Origin: Pseudomonas chlororaphis
GTDB taxonomy: Bacteria > Pseudomonadota > Gammaproteobacteria > Pseudomonadales > Pseudomonadaceae
Length of the DNA stretch: 64,000 nucleotides
NCBI RefSeq assembly: GCF_000783395.1
Contig: NZ_JSFK01000016.1
Span: forward strand, 1 to 64,000
Reading direction: 5' to 3'
Shown here: positions 24,045-32,432 of the stretch, one piece after another
How the letters are laid out: each line of letters starts with the position of its first letter
How positions within the stretch are numbered: position 1 is the stretch's first letter
Position numbers and translations under genes: made by a program
Notes under the pieces: generated by a model
Databases searched by the model: none
Told to the model about the DNA's origin: nothing
The model's input: only the letters and a program-made list of their open reading frames with translations

Positions 24045-24950
24045 ATGACTTTTTCACTGCGAAAACTGACCTTGGCCATGACCCTGTGCGGCGTGGTTTG
24101 CACGCCTTTGATGGCTGCCGAAGCCGCTAAACCACTGCGAGTGCTGGCCTCGTTGCCGATCACTTATGGCTTGGGCGAGGTGTTGCTCAAAGGTACTGAT
24201 GTCAACCTTGAACGTGCGGCGCCAGCGAACCTGCCGGGCAGCCGTCAGACCGCCTATTTCACCGGTCGCGGTGCCCCGGCACTGAGCAAACTGGCGACTG
24301 GCGCCGATGCGGTGATCGGTGTGCGCTCGCTGTGGGCCGATGATCCGCTGTACCCGATCGCCCGCCGCAGCAATATCCGCATCGTTGAAGTCGATGCGGC
24401 GCGCCCGGTCGACGGCGCCCTGCCGGGCATTGCCGTACAACCGGGTCTGAAGGTCGATGGCTTGAACAGTCAGCCATGGCTGGCCAGCAACAACATGGGA
24501 CGTATGGCGGACGTGATGGCGGCGGATCTGGTGCGTCTGGCACCGAGCGCCAAGCCGAAAATCGAAGCGAATCTGGCGACGTTGAAGCAGCGTTTGCTGA
24601 AGCTCAGCGCCGACAGTGAAGCGCGTCTGGCCAGTGCCGACAATCTGAGCGTGATGAGCTTGAGTGATCACTTCGGCTATCTGATCGGCAGCTTGAATCT
24701 GGAACTGATCGGCGAGGATTCACGGCCGGATGCCGAATGGACGCCGGAGGATCTGAAAAAACTCACGGCAACACTCAAGGACAATGATGTCGCGGTGGTC
24801 CTGCATCATCGCCAGCCGTCGGAGCCGGTGAAAGCGGCGATCGCCGAGTCGGGCAGTCATCTGGTGGTGTTGAGTACCGATGCGGCGGATCCGGTGGCGG
24901 AACTGGAAGGCAATGTGGATTTGCTGCTCAAGGGTTTGAGCGGGGCTTAG
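24045..24950 (+). CDS. fpvF: Second periplasmic binding protein FpvF
   Basis: A 301-residue ZnuA-like periplasmic protein with a signal peptide ending LMAAEA. It is more divergent than FpvC and lacks the obvious His-rich ligands, having instead FTGRGAPALSKLATGADAVIGVRSLWADDPL and SLSDHFGYLIGSLNLELIG. FpvF in P. aeruginosa interacts with FpvC and can bind the siderophore itself, which fits the loss of metal ligands. It starts directly after the fpvE stop with no gap. It is the last gene of the operon and converges on mbtH, with a REPIN and a bidirectional terminator between. Confidence 0.85.
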   Translation: MTFSLRKLTLAMTLCGVVCTPLMAAEAAKPLRVLASLPITYGLGEVLLKGTDVNLERAAPANLPGSRQTAYFTGRGAPALSKLATGADAVIGVRSLWADDPLYPIARRSNIRIVEVDAARPVDGALPGIAVQPGLKVDGLNSQPWLASNNMGRMADVMAADLVRLAPSAKPKIEANLATLKQRLLKLSADSEARLASADNLSVMSLSDHFGYLIGSLNLELIGEDSRPDAEWTPEDLKKLTATLKDNDVAVVLHHRQPSEPVKAAIAESGSHLVVLSTDAADPVAELEGNVDLLLKGLSGA

Positions 24951-24975
24951 TTTCAGCCTAAACCGCGTTATCGTT

Positions 24976-25069
24976 CATCGCTGGCAAGCCAGCTCCCACA
25001 GGGTTCTCGGTGAACGCAGATTTTGTAGTCACCAAAATACCTGTGGGAGCTGGCTTGCCAGCGATGAGG
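24976..25069. repeat. REPIN (GCTGGCTTGCCAGC type)
   Basis: Arms 24976-25003 and 25040-25069 are near-perfect inverted copies with the GTGGGAGCTGGCTTGCCAGC core. It lies just after fpvF. Confidence 0.87.
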
Positions 25070-25095
25070 CCCTAAAAGACAACACAAACTCCAGC

Positions 25096-25140
25096 CATAA
25101 AAAAACCCGCTGACTGTTACCAGTCCAGCGGGTTTCTTTT
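25096..25140. terminator. Bidirectional intrinsic terminator between fpvF and mbtH
   Basis: AAACCCGCTG and CAGCGGGTTT form a GC-rich stem around an imperfectly paired interior. A-run on the left and TTTCTTTTT on the right give U-tracts for both the fpv operon (+) and mbtH (-). Confidence 0.85.
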
Positions 25141-25151
25141 TGCCCGGCCGT

Positions 25152-25376
25152 TTATTGCGCGGCGGCCTGGGCTTCCATCTTCTGGCGCAGGCTCAGTGGA
25201 CGCATGTCAGTCCAGACTTCTTCGATATAGGCCAGGCATTCCTTTTTCAGGCCGCTCTTGCCCACGGTACGCCAGCCTTGCGGCACGGCTTTGTAGTCCG
25301 GCCAGATCGAGTATTGCTCTTCGTGGTTGACCACGACCTGAAAGAGGATGTCCTCGCGGTCGAATACTGACGTCAT
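25152..25376 (-). CDS. MbtH-like protein of pyoverdine NRPS
   Basis: A 74-residue MbtH-family protein. These bind adenylation domains and are needed for their solubility or activity. The family residues are visible in VVNHEEQYSIWPDYKAVPQGWRTVGKSG and LAYIEEVWTDMRPLSLR (two of the invariant Trp residues plus the third near WTDMRP). It corresponds to PA2412. ATG 25376 has GGAG 8 bases upstream. It has its own PvdS promoter at 25439-25462, which overlaps the pvdH stop, and it ends at a strong bidirectional terminator. Its partners are PvdL and the other pyoverdine synthetases. Confidence 0.95.
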   Translation of the reverse strand: MTSVFDREDILFQVVVNHEEQYSIWPDYKAVPQGWRTVGKSGLKKECLAYIEEVWTDMRPLSLRQKMEAQAAAQ

Positions 25377-25438
25377 GCTGGTTCTCCATCGTTGTAAGGG
25401 TGGGCTACACGCGGGGTGCAGCCGGGTATATAGAAAGA

Positions 25439-25462
25439 ACGTTCCGCGCGGCGAAAAATTTA
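25439..25462 (-). promoter_or_regulatory. PvdS-dependent promoter of mbtH
   Basis: A perfect TAAAT-N16-CGT iron-starvation box on the minus strand: TAAAT at 25458-25462, CGT at 25439-25441, about 63 bp before the mbtH start. The TAA of the box is also the pvdH stop codon. Confidence 0.85.
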
Positions 25463-26872
25463 CAGCGCTGCGGTGGCGGCGGCCAAAGCACGGCCAAAGA
25501 TTTCCGCAACGCGGTCGATTTCGGCTGCGGTAATCACCAGCGGCGGCAGGAATCGCACCACCGCGCCATGCCGACCGCCCAGTTCCAGAATCAGCCCGCG
25601 CTTGAGGCATTCGCGCTGCACCAGCGGCGCCAGTCGGGCAAACGCTGGCGGATGACCGAGCGCATCCGGCGTGCCGTTCGGTTCGACCAGTTCGACGCCG
25701 AGCATCAGGCCACGACCGCGAATATCGCCCAGTTGCGGGAAATCACGTTGCAGGATGCGCAGGTGCTCGCTCAAACGTTCGCCCATGGCCGCGGCGTGTT
25801 CGCAGACCTTGTGTTCAACCAGGTAACGCATCACCGCAGAGCCTGCCGCCATGGCCATCTGATTGCCACGGAAGGTGCCGGCGTGCGCACCCGGCTGCCA
25901 GGTGTCGAGCCAGTCGCGATAGACCACCACGGCCAACGGCAAGCTGCCGCCAATGGCTTTGGACAACACCACCACATCCGGGGTGATGCCGGCGTGTTCG
26001 AAGGCAAACATCTTGCCGGTGCGGGCGAAACCGCTCTGAATTTCGTCGACGATCAGCGCCACACCGGCCTTCTCGGTGATTCGACGCAAGCCGCGCAACC
26101 ACTCGATGTCCGCCGGAATTACGCCGCCCTCGCCCTGCACCGCTTCGACGATCACCGCTGCGGGCAGTTGCACGCCGGCTTCGGGATCGTTGAGCAGGTT
26201 TTCCAGGTAACTCAGGTTGGCCTTTACGCCCGCCGCGCCACCGAGGCCGAACGGGCAACGGTAGTCATACGGGAACGGCATGAACTGCACGCCATTGCTG
26301 AGCAAGGCGCCCAGCGGCTTTTTCGGCCCCAGGCTACCCATCAGGCTCAATGCGCCCTGACTCATGCCGTGATAACCGCCGGAGAACGACAGCACGGTGC
26401 TGCGTCCGGTCGCGGTACGCACCAGCTTCAACGCGGCTTCCACGGCATCGGTGCCGGTTGGGCCGCAGAACTGGATTTTCGCTTCAGCCGCGAGGGCGGA
26501 AGGCAGCAGGCCAAACAGATCCTGGACAAACTGATCCTTGACCGGCGTGGTCAGGTCGAGGGTATGCAGCGGCAACTCATCGGCCAGCACCTGCTGGATC
26601 GCTTCAATCACCACCGGGTGGTTATGCCCCAGCGCCAGCGTGCCGGCACCGGCCAGGCAGTCGATGAAGGTGCGGCCTTCGACGTCTTCGACGTACAGGC
26701 CTTTGGCGCGTTTCAGGGCCAGCGGAATGCGCCGCGGATAGCTGCGCGCGTTGGATTCCTGTTGAGCCTGACGGGCCAGCAATGGCGATTCATTGAACTG
26801 GTACAGCGTTTCGGCCGGCGCCGAAGTAACCCGGGCCGACGACTCTTCGATAAGGCTGGTGGCGACTGACAT
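25460..26872 (-). CDS. pvdH: L-2,4-diaminobutyrate:2-oxoglutarate aminotransferase
   Basis: A 470-residue class III PLP aminotransferase that makes L-2,4-diaminobutyrate from aspartate semialdehyde and glutamate, a building block of the pyoverdine chromophore. Readable motifs are FCGPTGTDAVEAALKL, the PLP aspartate region IVDEIQSGFARTGKMFAFEHAGI and the lysine in VVVLSKAIGGSLPLAVVVY. The ATG at 26872 (MSVATSLIEES) has GAGGGG upstream and is preferred to 26908. A PvdS box lies at 26975-26998. mbtH follows in the same direction. PvdL module 3 is the expected consumer of the product. Confidence 0.94.
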   Translation of the reverse strand: MSVATSLIEESSARVTSAPAETLYQFNESPLLARQAQQESNARSYPRRIPLALKRAKGLYVEDVEGRTFIDCLAGAGTLALGHNHPVVIEAIQQVLADELPLHTLDLTTPVKDQFVQDLFGLLPSALAAEAKIQFCGPTGTDAVEAALKLVRTATGRSTVLSFSGGYHGMSQGALSLMGSLGPKKPLGALLSNGVQFMPFPYDYRCPFGLGGAAGVKANLSYLENLLNDPEAGVQLPAAVIVEAVQGEGGVIPADIEWLRGLRRITEKAGVALIVDEIQSGFARTGKMFAFEHAGITPDVVVLSKAIGGSLPLAVVVYRDWLDTWQPGAHAGTFRGNQMAMAAGSAVMRYLVEHKVCEHAAAMGERLSEHLRILQRDFPQLGDIRGRGLMLGVELVEPNGTPDALGHPPAFARLAPLVQRECLKRGLILELGGRHGAVVRFLPPLVITAAEIDRVAEIFGRALAAATAAL

Positions 26873-26974
26873 CTCTCGACCCCTCAATTGGCTATGGATA
26901 GTGACCAAAACAGCACACCGGACAGGTGCGCATTCCGATCGCGGGGCGCACTTGCAGGTTTTCCTGTTCTGGAA

Positions 26975-26998
26975 ACGCTTAAGGGGCCTGAGGATTTA
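26975..26998 (-). promoter_or_regulatory. PvdS-dependent promoter of pvdH
   Basis: A perfect TAAAT (26994-26998), N16, CGT (26975-26977) on the minus strand, 103 bp upstream of the pvdH ATG and just beyond the end of the GNAT gene. Confidence 0.85.
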
Positions 26999-27014
26999 GC
27001 CCGTGATCGAGTTG

Positions 27015-27500
27015 TCAGACCGGCGATGCCAACGGCTTTTGCATGGGCAGGGTCTGCAAGCCTCGGTATTCGAAGGGTGGCGGCGATTCTCGATAACCCA
27101 GACGGCGATAGAAAGCGCGGCCGGTGCGCGTGCTTTTAAGGGTAACGAGAACAACACCGCGAATCCGCAACCAGCCCTCCAGATCCTGCATCAGCGACCG
27201 CCCGACGCCACGCCGAAAGGATTCCGGCTGCACGTAACACAACGAAATGTCGCCACTGGCCTGAGCCATGCCGACACCGACCGGTTTGTCCGCCAGCAAT
27301 GCGATACACAGATAGAAACGCGGGTCGGCGAGCCGGGCACTGATGAAATCGGCGGACTGCTGGCCGATCCAGTCACTGACCAGTGGCGGGTGGTTACGGT
27401 GATCGAGTGCACAACCGATGCGGATCGAACGTTCGATGATGCGGCTGATGATACCGGCGTCGGCCAGGATGGCCGGACGAATGCAGATGGGTGCTTCCAT
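27015..27500 (-). CDS. GNAT-family N-acetyltransferase
   Basis: A 161-residue acetyltransferase. The acetyl-CoA site is ISLCYVQPESFRRGVGRSLMQDLEGWL (Q/R-x-x-G-x-G as RRGVG) and the C-terminal strand FYRRLGYRESP is typical of single-domain GNATs. The substrate is unknown. It is on the same strand as pvdH and 107 bp upstream of the latter's start codon, with the pvdH PvdS box in between, so it is not necessarily part of the pyoverdine regulon. It lies 128 bp downstream of dsbS; no gene is visible in 27501-27628. Confidence 0.87.
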   Translation of the reverse strand: MEAPICIRPAILADAGIISRIIERSIRIGCALDHRNHPPLVSDWIGQQSADFISARLADPRFYLCIALLADKPVGVGMAQASGDISLCYVQPESFRRGVGRSLMQDLEGWLRIRGVVLVTLKSTRTGRAFYRRLGYRESPPPFEYRGLQTLPMQKPLASPV

Positions 27501-27628
27501 GGCGCAGTTCCCTCAATCCATTGAGTCAAAGCTGCGATGACCTTACCCCCAGGCCAACCGGATAGCGAACGTCGAGAGGTTACATTTGATGTGTCTGGCG
27601 CGATTTCCTTCCACAGGCTGTGCTGGAA

Positions 27629-28951
27629 TCAGACAGGTTGCAACGGCATGGTCAGTTCGACGCGCAGGCCATCCGGTCGGCTATCGAAATGCAGGGCGCA
27701 GTCGCAACGCTGGACGATCGCCTGAACAATCGCCAGACCGAGGCCGCAACCGGTGCTTTGGCCGTTGCGCCAGAAGCGTTGCGTCAGGTGCTGCAGATCA
27801 TCCGGAGCGATCCCCGGGCCATGGTCACGCACGACAAAACGCACGCGGTTGCCAATGGTTTCCAGGCTCAGCTCGACCGCACAGTCCTCGGGGGTATGAC
27901 GCAGGGCGTTGTCGAGCAGATTGCGCAGCGCCGCAATCGACAGCACGGCTGGCATTTGCAGCGGAGCAGCGGAAAGCTCGCTTGGCAGTTGCAGTTTGAT
28001 GCGCAGGCGCTCGCCACCCGTGGCGTCCTGAATGGCCAGGCGTGCCACTTGCTCGGCGCTGCATTGCGAACCGTCATCGAACGACAGACTGCCCTCGACC
28101 CGCGCCAGCAACAGCAGTTGCTCAAGGGTGCGATGCAAGCGATCGGCGCCCTCCTCGGCCCGCGCCAGCGACTGATCGCGGGCGCTGCCATCGGTCATGC
28201 GTGCGACTTGCAGGTGAGTCTTGATCGCCGTCAGCGGACTGCGCAATTCATGCGCCGCGTCACCGGTCAAACGGCGCTCACGCTCAATGGTCTTGCCGAT
28301 GCGTTGAAACAACTGATTTTGCGTTTCAAGCAGCGGCTTCAATTCGCTGGGAAAGGTCTGGATCTGCAGCGGCTCAAGCGAATCGGCATTGCGCCGCATC
28401 AACGCTTCACGCAGACGGTTGAGCGGCGCCAGCCCTTGGCCGATGCCCAGCCACAACAGGCACAGGCAGCCGAGCAACGCCACACCTACCGGCACCGATG
28501 CCGCCAGCAGGATCGACATGTTCAGCGCCTCGCGCTCGATCTGCCGGTCGGCTGTGGTAATGCGCACATCGCCGCGGGCCAGGGTGAAGCTGCGCCACGG
28601 TGCACCGTCGATCATCTGGTCATGGAAGCCCATTTTTTCGGCTTCCAGGGCTTGTTCGGGGTTGTTGTGGCTGCGCGCGAGAATTTCCCCGCGCAAGGAG
28701 CTGACCTGACAGGCCATGCCGCCGGGGATATTCAGTTGTTCGGCACTGAAATGCGTGCCCTCGCCTTTGCTCGGCAGTGTCGGCAGCTGCTCCAGCAGCC
28801 CGGCAACCATACGCGCCGAGGCGACCAGACGCTGGTCGAGGGAAAACATCATCTGATTGCGCAGATCACTGAGCATCCAGGCCGCCGCCAGCGCCCAGAT
28901 CAGCGCAAACGCAGCGCCCAGGGTCAGGCTCAGGCGCAGTCGCAGACTCAT
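27629..28951 (-). CDS. dsbS: Sensor histidine kinase DsbS (copper-responsive type)
   Basis: A roughly 440-residue membrane histidine kinase. Transmembrane segments are at about 8-28 and 145-168, with a periplasmic domain between. The phospho-acceptor His is in GDAAHELRSPLTAIKTHL, the N box in LRNLLDNALRHTPE, and G boxes in DHGPGIAP and GCGLGLAIV. The order dsbR-dsbS divergent from dsbD-dsbE-dsbG is that of the copper-responsive DsbRS system (PA2479-PA2480) of P. aeruginosa, where Cys82 is reported to sense copper. Here the single periplasmic Cys in IPGGMACQVSS is residue 81, or 82 if a GTG at 28954 is the start. The ATG overlaps the dsbR stop. Confidence 0.85.
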   Translation of the reverse strand: MSLRLRLSLTLGAAFALIWALAAAWMLSDLRNQMMFSLDQRLVASARMVAGLLEQLPTLPSKGEGTHFSAEQLNIPGGMACQVSSLRGEILARSHNNPEQALEAEKMGFHDQMIDGAPWRSFTLARGDVRITTADRQIEREALNMSILLAASVPVGVALLGCLCLLWLGIGQGLAPLNRLREALMRRNADSLEPLQIQTFPSELKPLLETQNQLFQRIGKTIERERRLTGDAAHELRSPLTAIKTHLQVARMTDGSARDQSLARAEEGADRLHRTLEQLLLLARVEGSLSFDDGSQCSAEQVARLAIQDATGGERLRIKLQLPSELSAAPLQMPAVLSIAALRNLLDNALRHTPEDCAVELSLETIGNRVRFVVRDHGPGIAPDDLQHLTQRFWRNGQSTGCGLGLAIVQAIVQRCDCALHFDSRPDGLRVELTMPLQPV

Positions 28952-29631
28952 CACTTGCCTTGATCTCCACCGTCAGCCGGGCCGAGGCGATAGCCCAGAC
29001 CGCGCACGGTCTCGACGATGCCTTTGCCCAGTTTGCTGCGCAGGTGATGGATGTGCACGTTCAGCGCGTTGCTTTCCAGTTCATCGTTGAAGCCGTAGAC
29101 GCTGTCTTTCAACTGTTCGGTGGACAGCACCCGGCCGCGATTGTGCAGCAGCGCTTGTAACAGCGATTGCTCGCGACGCGACAAATCCACCGGTTGCCCG
29201 GCCAGGGTGGTTTCGCGACTGCTCGGGTCGTACGTCAGCGCGCCGTGCTCGATCAGGTTGACGCTGCGCCCGGCGACACGGCGCAACAAGGTTTGCAGGC
29301 GGGCGAACAGTTCGCGCAGATCGAACGGTTTGAGCAGGTAATCGTCAGCCCCGGCCTGCAAGCCGTCAACGCGGTCGGTGACCGAGTCGCGCGCGGTCAG
29401 AATCAGCACTGGAATCTCCAGGCCACTCTGACGCAATTGTTGCAGCAATTTGAGGCCATCTTCGTCGGGCAGGCCGAGATCGAGCACCATCACGTCGAAT
29501 TCGGCCACCTTGAGCATCGCCCGCGCCTTCGACGCGGTGTTGACGTGCTCAACGGTCAAACCCTGAGCCGTGAGACCGGCAACGATGCCGCTGGCGATCA
29601 GCTCATCGTCTTCGCAAACCAGTACGTGCAT
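28951..29631 (-). CDS. dsbR: OmpR-family response regulator DsbR
   Basis: A 226-residue response regulator: receiver domain (acid pair in CEDDE, phospho-acceptor Asp51 in VLDLGLPDEDG, Thr in LILTARD, Lys in LLKPFD) and a winged-helix DNA-binding domain ending VHIHHLRSKLGKGIVETVRGLGYRL. It is predicted to be phosphorylated by the adjacent DsbS and to activate the divergent dsbD-dsbE-dsbG genes. The 153 bp divergent gap contains two sets of repeated TTAATC/GATTAA motifs that could be its binding sites. It is the first gene of the dsbRS pair. Confidence 0.88.
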   Translation of the reverse strand: MHVLVCEDDELIASGIVAGLTAQGLTVEHVNTASKARAMLKVAEFDVMVLDLGLPDEDGLKLLQQLRQSGLEIPVLILTARDSVTDRVDGLQAGADDYLLKPFDLRELFARLQTLLRRVAGRSVNLIEHGALTYDPSSRETTLAGQPVDLSRREQSLLQALLHNRGRVLSTEQLKDSVYGFNDELESNALNVHIHHLRSKLGKGIVETVRGLGYRLGPADGGDQGK

Positions 29632-29651
29632 GGTGAGTCCCGTAGAAAAAA

Positions 29652-29676
29652 GCCGATTAGGCAGTTGGCCGATTAA
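29652..29676. promoter_or_regulatory. Candidate DsbR site near dsbR
   Basis: GCCGATTAG (29652-29660) and GCCGATTAA (29668-29676) are a direct repeat with 16 bp period just upstream of dsbR. It is the same core (TTAATC on the other strand) as the repeat at 29719-29737. Confidence 0.4.
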
Positions 29677-29718
29677 GCTGACATTATGCCCCGAACGTCA
29701 CTGCGACAAGGGCGTGGC

Positions 29719-29737
29719 GGTTAATCATCGGTTAATC
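29719..29737. promoter_or_regulatory. Candidate DsbR site near dsbD
   Basis: GGTTAATC occurs twice (29719-29726 and 29730-29737), 11 bp apart start to start, the one-turn spacing used by OmpR-family dimers. It lies about 50-65 bp before the dsbD start. Confidence 0.55.
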
Positions 29738-29784
29738 GCCGCCGCCCATTGTGCACCTCACTTGCACAGGGACAAGGCTCCTCC

Positions 29785-31551
29785 ATGCGTCATTTTTTTC
29801 TTTTGTTTGCTCTGCTGATTTCCAGCCTGGCCCAGGCCGGGAACAATCCATTTGATACCAAACCCGAGTTTCTGCCGGTCGACAAGGCGTTCGTGCTCAC
29901 CTCCGAACGTCTGGAATCCGGTGAAACCCAGCTGTTCTGGCAAATCACCGACGGCTATTACCTGTATCAGAAACGCCTGAAATTCGAAGGGCTGAGCGCA
30001 GAGCAACAGCCCGCGCTGCCTGAAGGCGAATCCCACAGTGACGAGTTTTTCGGTGAGCAACCGGTCTATCGCCAAGGGCTGGAAATTAAAATCCCGGCAA
30101 CCGCCACAGGCCAGATCAAGGTCAGCTATCAGGGCTGTGCCGATGCGGGCCTGTGCTATCCGCCGCAAACCCGGGTCATCGATCTGGGCGGTAAAGCGTC
30201 AGCCACGACAACACCGGCGGTAACAGCGGTAACAACGACAACGAACGACCAGGCACCGGATCAAGCCCTGGCCAGCAGCCTGCAAGAACACGCGTTGGGC
30301 TGGAGCTTGCTGGCGTTTTTCGGTTTCGGCTTGCTGCTGGCATTTGCACCGTGCTCATTGCCGATGCTGCCGATTCTGGCCGGTATGGTCGTCGGCAGTG
30401 GTGCCACTCCGCGTCGCGGATTCGTACTGGCCGGCAGTTATGTGATTTGCATGGCGCTGGTGTATGCAGCGATGGGCGTGATTGCCGCGCTGCTCGGCGC
30501 GAACCTGCAGGCATGGTTGCAAAATCCATGGCTGCTGGGGACCTTTGCCGCGATCTTCGTGGTGTTGGCGTTGCCGATGTTTGGCTTCTTTGAACTGCAA
30601 TTGCCGGTGGCCCTGCGCGATCGCCTGGAACACGCCTCGCGCAGTCGCAGCGGTGGCAGCGTGATCGGTGCCGGAGCGCTCGGTGCATTGTCCGGTCTGC
30701 TGGTCGGTCCGTGCATGACCGCGCCACTGGCGGGTGTCTTACTGTATATCGCGCAGACCGGCAACGCGCTGCACGGTGGCTTGATTCTGTTTTCGCTGGG
30801 TATCGGCATCGGTGTGCCGCTGCTGTTGCTGGTGACCGTTGGCAATGGCTTCCTGCCAAAACCCGGTGCGTGGATGAACCTGCTCAAAGGCGTGTTCGGA
30901 TTCTTCTTCCTCGCCACCGCGCTGGTGATGTTGCGCCCTGTACTGGACGCTTCGTTGTGGCTGGGCCTGTGCGGTGCACTGCTGTTGATCGCCGCGTTCT
31001 GCGCCTGGAAACAGTCCGAAGGTTTTGGCCGCGTTGCCCAATTGTTCGGCGCAACCTCGCTGTTGCTCGGGTTGTGGGGCAGTTTGCTGGTGATTGGTGC
31101 GGCGGGCGGCAGCGATGATCCGTATCAACCGTTGCAGGTCTACAGTGCCGGCCGCGCTGGCGCCACCGCGCCTTCGGGTCATGAAGCGTTCACCACGATC
31201 AAGGAGCCGGCAGCGCTGCAACGCGAACTCGATGCCGCCAAGGCTCAGGGTCAGTGGGTGCTGCTCGATTACTACGCCGACTGGTGCAAGTCTTGCCTGA
31301 TCATGGAGAAGCAGGTGTTTGGCAAGGACAACGTGATGCAGGCGCTGAGCAACGTGCGCCTGCTCAGGCTTGATGTCACCGACGATAATGCCGCCAGCGC
31401 TGAACTGCTCAGCCGTTACAAAGTGCCGGGACCGCCGACGTTCATCTGGATCGGTGCTGATGGTCTGGAGCGCCGCAGCCAGCGCATCACCGGCGAAGTC
31501 GATGCCGAGACGTTTCTGCAACGCTGGGCCACCACCCGGGATGCCAATTAA
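29785..31551 (+). CDS. dsbD: Thiol:disulfide interchange protein DsbD (second type)
   Basis: A 588-residue inner-membrane protein that carries electrons from cytoplasmic thioredoxin to periplasmic thiol proteins. Signal peptide 1-18; alpha domain with Cys118 and Cys124 (GCADAGLC); a Thr-rich linker (about 138-160); eight-helix beta domain with the redox pair Cys190 (FAPCSLPM) and Cys310 (GPCMTAP); C-terminal thioredoxin-like gamma domain with Cys501 and Cys504 (WCKSC). ATG 29785 has AAGG upstream. It starts the dsbD-dsbE-dsbG operon, which is divergent from dsbRS. The next start overlaps its stop (TAATG). Confidence 0.93.
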   Translation: MRHFFLLFALLISSLAQAGNNPFDTKPEFLPVDKAFVLTSERLESGETQLFWQITDGYYLYQKRLKFEGLSAEQQPALPEGESHSDEFFGEQPVYRQGLEIKIPATATGQIKVSYQGCADAGLCYPPQTRVIDLGGKASATTTPAVTAVTTTTNDQAPDQALASSLQEHALGWSLLAFFGFGLLLAFAPCSLPMLPILAGMVVGSGATPRRGFVLAGSYVICMALVYAAMGVIAALLGANLQAWLQNPWLLGTFAAIFVVLALPMFGFFELQLPVALRDRLEHASRSRSGGSVIGAGALGALSGLLVGPCMTAPLAGVLLYIAQTGNALHGGLILFSLGIGIGVPLLLLVTVGNGFLPKPGAWMNLLKGVFGFFFLATALVMLRPVLDASLWLGLCGALLLIAAFCAWKQSEGFGRVAQLFGATSLLLGLWGSLLVIGAAGGSDDPYQPLQVYSAGRAGATAPSGHEAFTTIKEPAALQRELDAAKAQGQWVLLDYYADWCKSCLIMEKQVFGKDNVMQALSNVRLLRLDVTDDNAASAELLSRYKVPGPPTFIWIGADGLERRSQRITGEVDAETFLQRWATTRDAN

Positions 31552-32432
31552 TGCTGACTTTCACCCTCGGCACCTTCGCCATTGCGCTTAATCACCTGCT
31601 GCTGATCAGTGCTCTGGCGCTGGCGACTTTTGTCGGCTGGCGGGTGGCCAAGCGTGGTGGCGATAACCCCGAGTCGGCATTGTTCAGTCTGTTTCTGCTG
31701 GGCATGCTCGCGGCGCGGATTGCCTTTGTGCTGCTGTACTGGTCGCACTATCGCAGTGATCCGTGGCAGATCATCGATTTGCGTGACGGCGGTTTCCTCG
31801 CCTGGCCGGGGGTGATAGTGCTGTTACTCGCGGCGCTGTATCGCGGCTGGCGCCGTCCGGGCTTGCGTCGTCCATTGGGTTTTGGTGTGGCCAGCGGTGT
31901 GGCGTTCTGGCTGTTGGCCACGCTGTCGCTGAATATCTATGAACAAGGCACCCGGCTGCCGGACATCTCCCTGCGCAATGCGGCTGGGGAAACCATCCAG
32001 CTCAGCGACTATCAGGGTGGCCCGCTGGTGATCAATCTGTGGGCGACCTGGTGTCCACCGTGCCGGCGTGAAATGCCGGTGCTGGAAAACGCTCAGCAAC
32101 AGCGCCCGGACCTGACCTTCCTGTTCGTCAATCAGGCCGAAAGCATGCAAAGCGTGGCGACGTTTCTGGAAACCCAAGGCCTGAGCCTGAACAACGTGCT
32201 GTTCGACCGCAGTGGTCGGCTGGGTCAGGCCGTCGGTTCCATGGCATTGCCGACTACGCTGTTCTATAGCCCTGACGGTCGGCTGCTGACCAGCCACCTG
32301 GGTGAGCTGTCCAACGCCAGCCTGGCGCGCGCGCTGGAAAACTTCGCCACCCCAACCCCGAATTCGAACCCGGCCACTGCACCGGCCACCTCTGCAAGGA
32401 AACTGCCATGCCCCGCCTCCGCCACCTGCTGA
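31551..32432 (+). CDS. TlpA-like thioredoxin with multi-pass membrane N-terminus (DsbE position)
   Basis: A 293-residue protein with two parts. Residues 1-125 are hydrophobic, with about four membrane segments, and contain LYWSHYRSDPWQIIDLRDGGFLAWPG, which recalls a segment of prolipoprotein diacylglyceryl transferase. Residues 136-270 are a periplasmic TlpA/DsbE domain with the redox motif WATWCPPCRREM (Cys168, Cys171) and the cis-Pro segment MALPTTLFY. It probably takes electrons from DsbD and reduces periplasmic targets. The start shares one base with the dsbD stop and the end overlaps dsbG by 25 bp. The low-complexity tail (PTPNSNPATAPATSA) leads into that overlap. Confidence 0.85.
   Translation: MLTFTLGTFAIALNHLLLISALALATFVGWRVAKRGGDNPESALFSLFLLGMLAARIAFVLLYWSHYRSDPWQIIDLRDGGFLAWPGVIVLLLAALYRGWRRPGLRRPLGFGVASGVAFWLLATLSLNIYEQGTRLPDISLRNAAGETIQLSDYQGGPLVINLWATWCPPCRREMPVLENAQQQRPDLTFLFVNQAESMQSVATFLETQGLSLNNVLFDRSGRLGQAVGSMALPTTLFYSPDGRLLTSHLGELSNASLARALENFATPTPNSNPATAPATSARKLPCPASATC

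Noticed and set aside
21356..24950. Zinc ABC transporter (znuABC) annotation for the fpvCDEF genes
   Set aside because: No Zur box seen, two binding proteins present, four fpvGHJK-type genes precede, and pyoverdine genes adjoin.
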